From NCBI GenBank assembly GCA_002362135.1, contig DETO01000135.1, positions 1-8,100 on the forward strand: DNA of 8,100 nucleotides, given 5' to 3'. Positions 6,204-8,100 of this stretch are shown one piece after another. The number at the start of each line of letters is the position of its first letter. Position 1 is the first letter of the stretch. The translations under genes were made by a program, and so were the position numbers. A model generated the notes under the pieces. That model worked only from the letters and a program-made list of their open reading frames with translations. It was not told where the DNA came from and made no database searches. The stretch comes from Ruminococcus sp. UBA3286 (lineage in GTDB: Bacteria; Bacillota; Clostridia; Oscillospirales; Ruminococcaceae).

Positions 6204-8100
6204 GACCGCTGAAATTAATAATGACCGCTTTCGGTTCTTATGCCGAAAAAACCGTGATAGACTTCGATAAACTGGGAAAAAACGGGCTTTATCTCATCAG
6301 CGGAGATACGGGCGCGGGCAAGACTACTATTTTCGACGCCATAACCTATGCTCTTTACGGAACGCCAAGCGGTAATAATCGCAAGGGCGATATGATGCGC
6401 TCGAAATTCGCTGATCCGTCTATGCTGACGGACGTTCAGCTGACTTTTGAATTCAAAGGCGAGATTTATGAGATACATAGAAATCCCACGTATATGCGTC
6501 AATCGCAGCGCGGCGGCGGATTAACGGAACAGAAAGCAGGCGCAGAGCTGATTTTCCCGGACGGAAGATGCATCAACAATATCAAGGACGTTTCCTACGA
6601 GATAAACAAGCTGCTGAATATCAACCGAACAGAATTCACGCAGATCGCGATGATAGCGCAGGGCGATTTTCTGAAACTGCTTCTCGCCGAGGCTGCGGAA
6701 CGTCAGAAAATATTCGGCAATCTTTTCAAAACCAATTACTACAACGAATTGCAGGAGCGCATTCGAAATGAAGCCCTCGAAACAAAAAATAACAGGGACT
6801 CCGCAAATGCGAATATCATGCGGTATCTAAGTGGATTATGCTATGAGGAGAACTCGATTTTTGCGGAAAAAGCCGCGAAAGCTGCAAACGGTCAGCTTCC
6901 TGTTGCAGAATCGCTCGAAATTGCCAAACAAATTATAGACAGCGATAAGGAATCAATGAGCGCGCTTGAGAAAAATCTTGCCGAAATCGACGGAAAACTC
7001 GAAACTGTCAATTCAAATCTCGGAAAATATCAGGAATATATAAAACTTTCAAAGGAGCTGAAAAATACCGAGGAAAGATTTTCGGCAAATTCAAAGTTAG
7101 CTGAAAAACTTCTCTCCGAGCTGGAAAAATGTCAGGCTCAGAATCCGAAAATTGAAGCTGTCGATAAGGAAATTTCCGCTATTGAGGCTGAATTTCCCGA
7201 TTATAATATTCTCGCGACCCGAACCGCGGAATGCGAACATATCGGCAAAAATTTTGAAAAGCTGAAAAAACAGCTTGAAATCGCGGATAATAATGTAATT
7301 ATTTCCTCAAAACAGCTTGAATCCGCTAATGCTGAACTGAAATCTCTCGAAAATGCAGGCGAAATTTACAGCCGCCTTACCGCCGAGAAAAAATCCGCTG
7401 ACGATCTGCAAATCAAATGCAATGAATTAAATACGGAATTTGATGAATATTGCAGGCTTTCCGAAAGCGTCGAATCAGATGAGAAAAAAATTTCCGCAGC
7501 GGAAAAGCAGCATAAGAAATTGTGCGAAAATTCCAGTAAAATCAGCGATCTTATTACCGAACTTTCAAATAAAAGAAGCGATTTTGATTCCGCAGTTTCC
7601 GAGCGTGAAAAAATTTTGCATAATATTTCATCTGCCACGGAGAAGATAAATAGTCTGAAAGCTCTATCCCATGAAATTTCAGAGCATTCAAAGCTGAAAA
7701 AACAATATGAGATCGCTGCCGACGAATACGAAAAAGCGCGTAATAAAGCCAAAATCGCTGCGGAGAAATATAGTGTTGCCAACAGAAATTTTCTCGACGA
7801 GCAGGCAGGTATACTTGCGGAAAAACTTATAGAAAATCAGCCTTGCCCTGTCTGCGGTTCGCTTCATCACCCCTCCCCTGCCAAACGTTCTGAAAGCGCA
7901 CCTACGGAAGCGAAAATAAAATCCCTGAAAAATGAAAGCGAAAAAGCAAACTCCATAGCCGCCGATGCAAGTGTAAAAGCAGGAGAATTAAACGGCAGAC
8001 TGAAAGCTTTTGAAAAGCATATCTGCGAAAATGCGGCTAAACTGGAAATCGTCTGCGAATTTTCGGAGATACCCCGGTTTATCGATAATATTTCTGCAAA
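6200..8100 (+). CDS. sbcC: SbcC, ATPase/coiled-coil subunit of SbcCD (5' part, truncated by window edge)
   Basis: SbcC is the Rad50-like SMC-family ATPase that bridges DNA ends and controls SbcD. The open frame runs without a stop for 633 codons to the window edge. The family is usually about 1000-1050 aa, so roughly 400 residues are missing, including the return coiled coil, the signature motif and Walker B. Visible parts are the N-terminal ATPase lobe with Walker A GDTGAGKT (35-42) and the Q-loop segment IAQGDF with Q154. A long Lys/Glu-rich coiled coil (about 175-535) follows, then the zinc hook CPVC (C549, C552), through which two SbcC arms dimerise. The ATG overlaps the sbcD stop in an ATGA, and GGGGGGAG (6184-6191) provides the ribosome binding site, so the two genes form one operon. 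I read the whole frame and saw no frameshift. Confidence 0.96.
   Translation, partial: MRPLKLIMTAFGSYAEKTVIDFDKLGKNGLYLISGDTGAGKTTIFDAITYALYGTPSGNNRKGDMMRSKFADPSMLTDVQLTFEFKGEIYEIHRNPTYMRQSQRGGGLTEQKAGAELIFPDGRCINNIKDVSYEINKLLNINRTEFTQIAMIAQGDFLKLLLAEAAERQKIFGNLFKTNYYNELQERIRNEALETKNNRDSANANIMRYLSGLCYEENSIFAEKAAKAANGQLPVAESLEIAKQIIDSDKESMSALEKNLAEIDGKLETVNSNLGKYQEYIKLSKELKNTEERFSANSKLAEKLLSELEKCQAQNPKIEAVDKEISAIEAEFPDYNILATRTAECEHIGKNFEKLKKQLEIADNNVIISSKQLESANAELKSLENAGEIYSRLTAEKKSADDLQIKCNELNTEFDEYCRLSESVESDEKKISAAEKQHKKLCENSSKISDLITELSNKRSDFDSAVSEREKILHNISSATEKINSLKALSHEISEHSKLKKQYEIAADEYEKARNKAKIAAEKYSVANRNFLDEQAGILAEKLIENQPCPVCGSLHHPSPAKRSESAPTEAKIKSLKNESEKANSIAADASVKAGELNGRLKAFEKHICENAAKLEIVCEFSEIPRFIDNISA

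Overview
The window looks like chromosomal DNA from a low- to mid-GC Gram-positive of the Clostridia. A fibre-associated gut or rumen Ruminococcus/Oscillospiraceae-type bacterium is my best guess. The reasons are strong AAGGAG ribosome binding sites, a RelQ-type small alarmone synthetase very like the Bacillota proteins, a small DUF6514-like protein, and CBM22-like carbohydrate-binding modules fused to GGDEF domains. The taxonomic call is inference; there is no rRNA or other marker gene here.

All genes lie on the + strand. (1) 1-208: AT-rich leader with a plausible sigma-A promoter. (2) 209-901: single-domain (p)ppGpp synthetase, RelQ type. (3) 1022-1324: small 100-aa protein of unknown function behind its own good promoter. 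(4) 1331-1419: an 89-bp near-palindrome with 20-bp terminal inverted repeats whose inner part is flanked by TA. It is a candidate MITE, or a large hairpin. (5) 1532-3187 and 3392-5008: two paralogous membrane diguanylate cyclases, each with a signal peptide, two extracellular CBM22-like modules, one transmembrane helix and a cytoplasmic GGDEF domain. An intrinsic terminator (3205-3239) separates them. (6) 5070-6203 and 6200-8100+: sbcD and sbcC, overlapping by 4 nt and forming the SbcCD (Mre11-Rad50) nuclease. sbcC runs off the right edge just past its zinc hook.

The most interesting content is the pair of carbohydrate-module-linked diguanylate cyclases. Their layout predicts direct sensing of an extracellular polysaccharide, probably xylan or a related hemicellulose, coupled across one membrane helix to c-di-GMP synthesis. 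They sit close to a (p)ppGpp synthetase, so three nucleotide second-messenger synthases lie within 5 kb. The sbcDC genes are ordinary DNA-repair housekeeping genes. No rRNA, tRNA, CRISPR array, transposase gene or recognisable riboswitch was found. No gene-free stretch exceeds about 210 bases.
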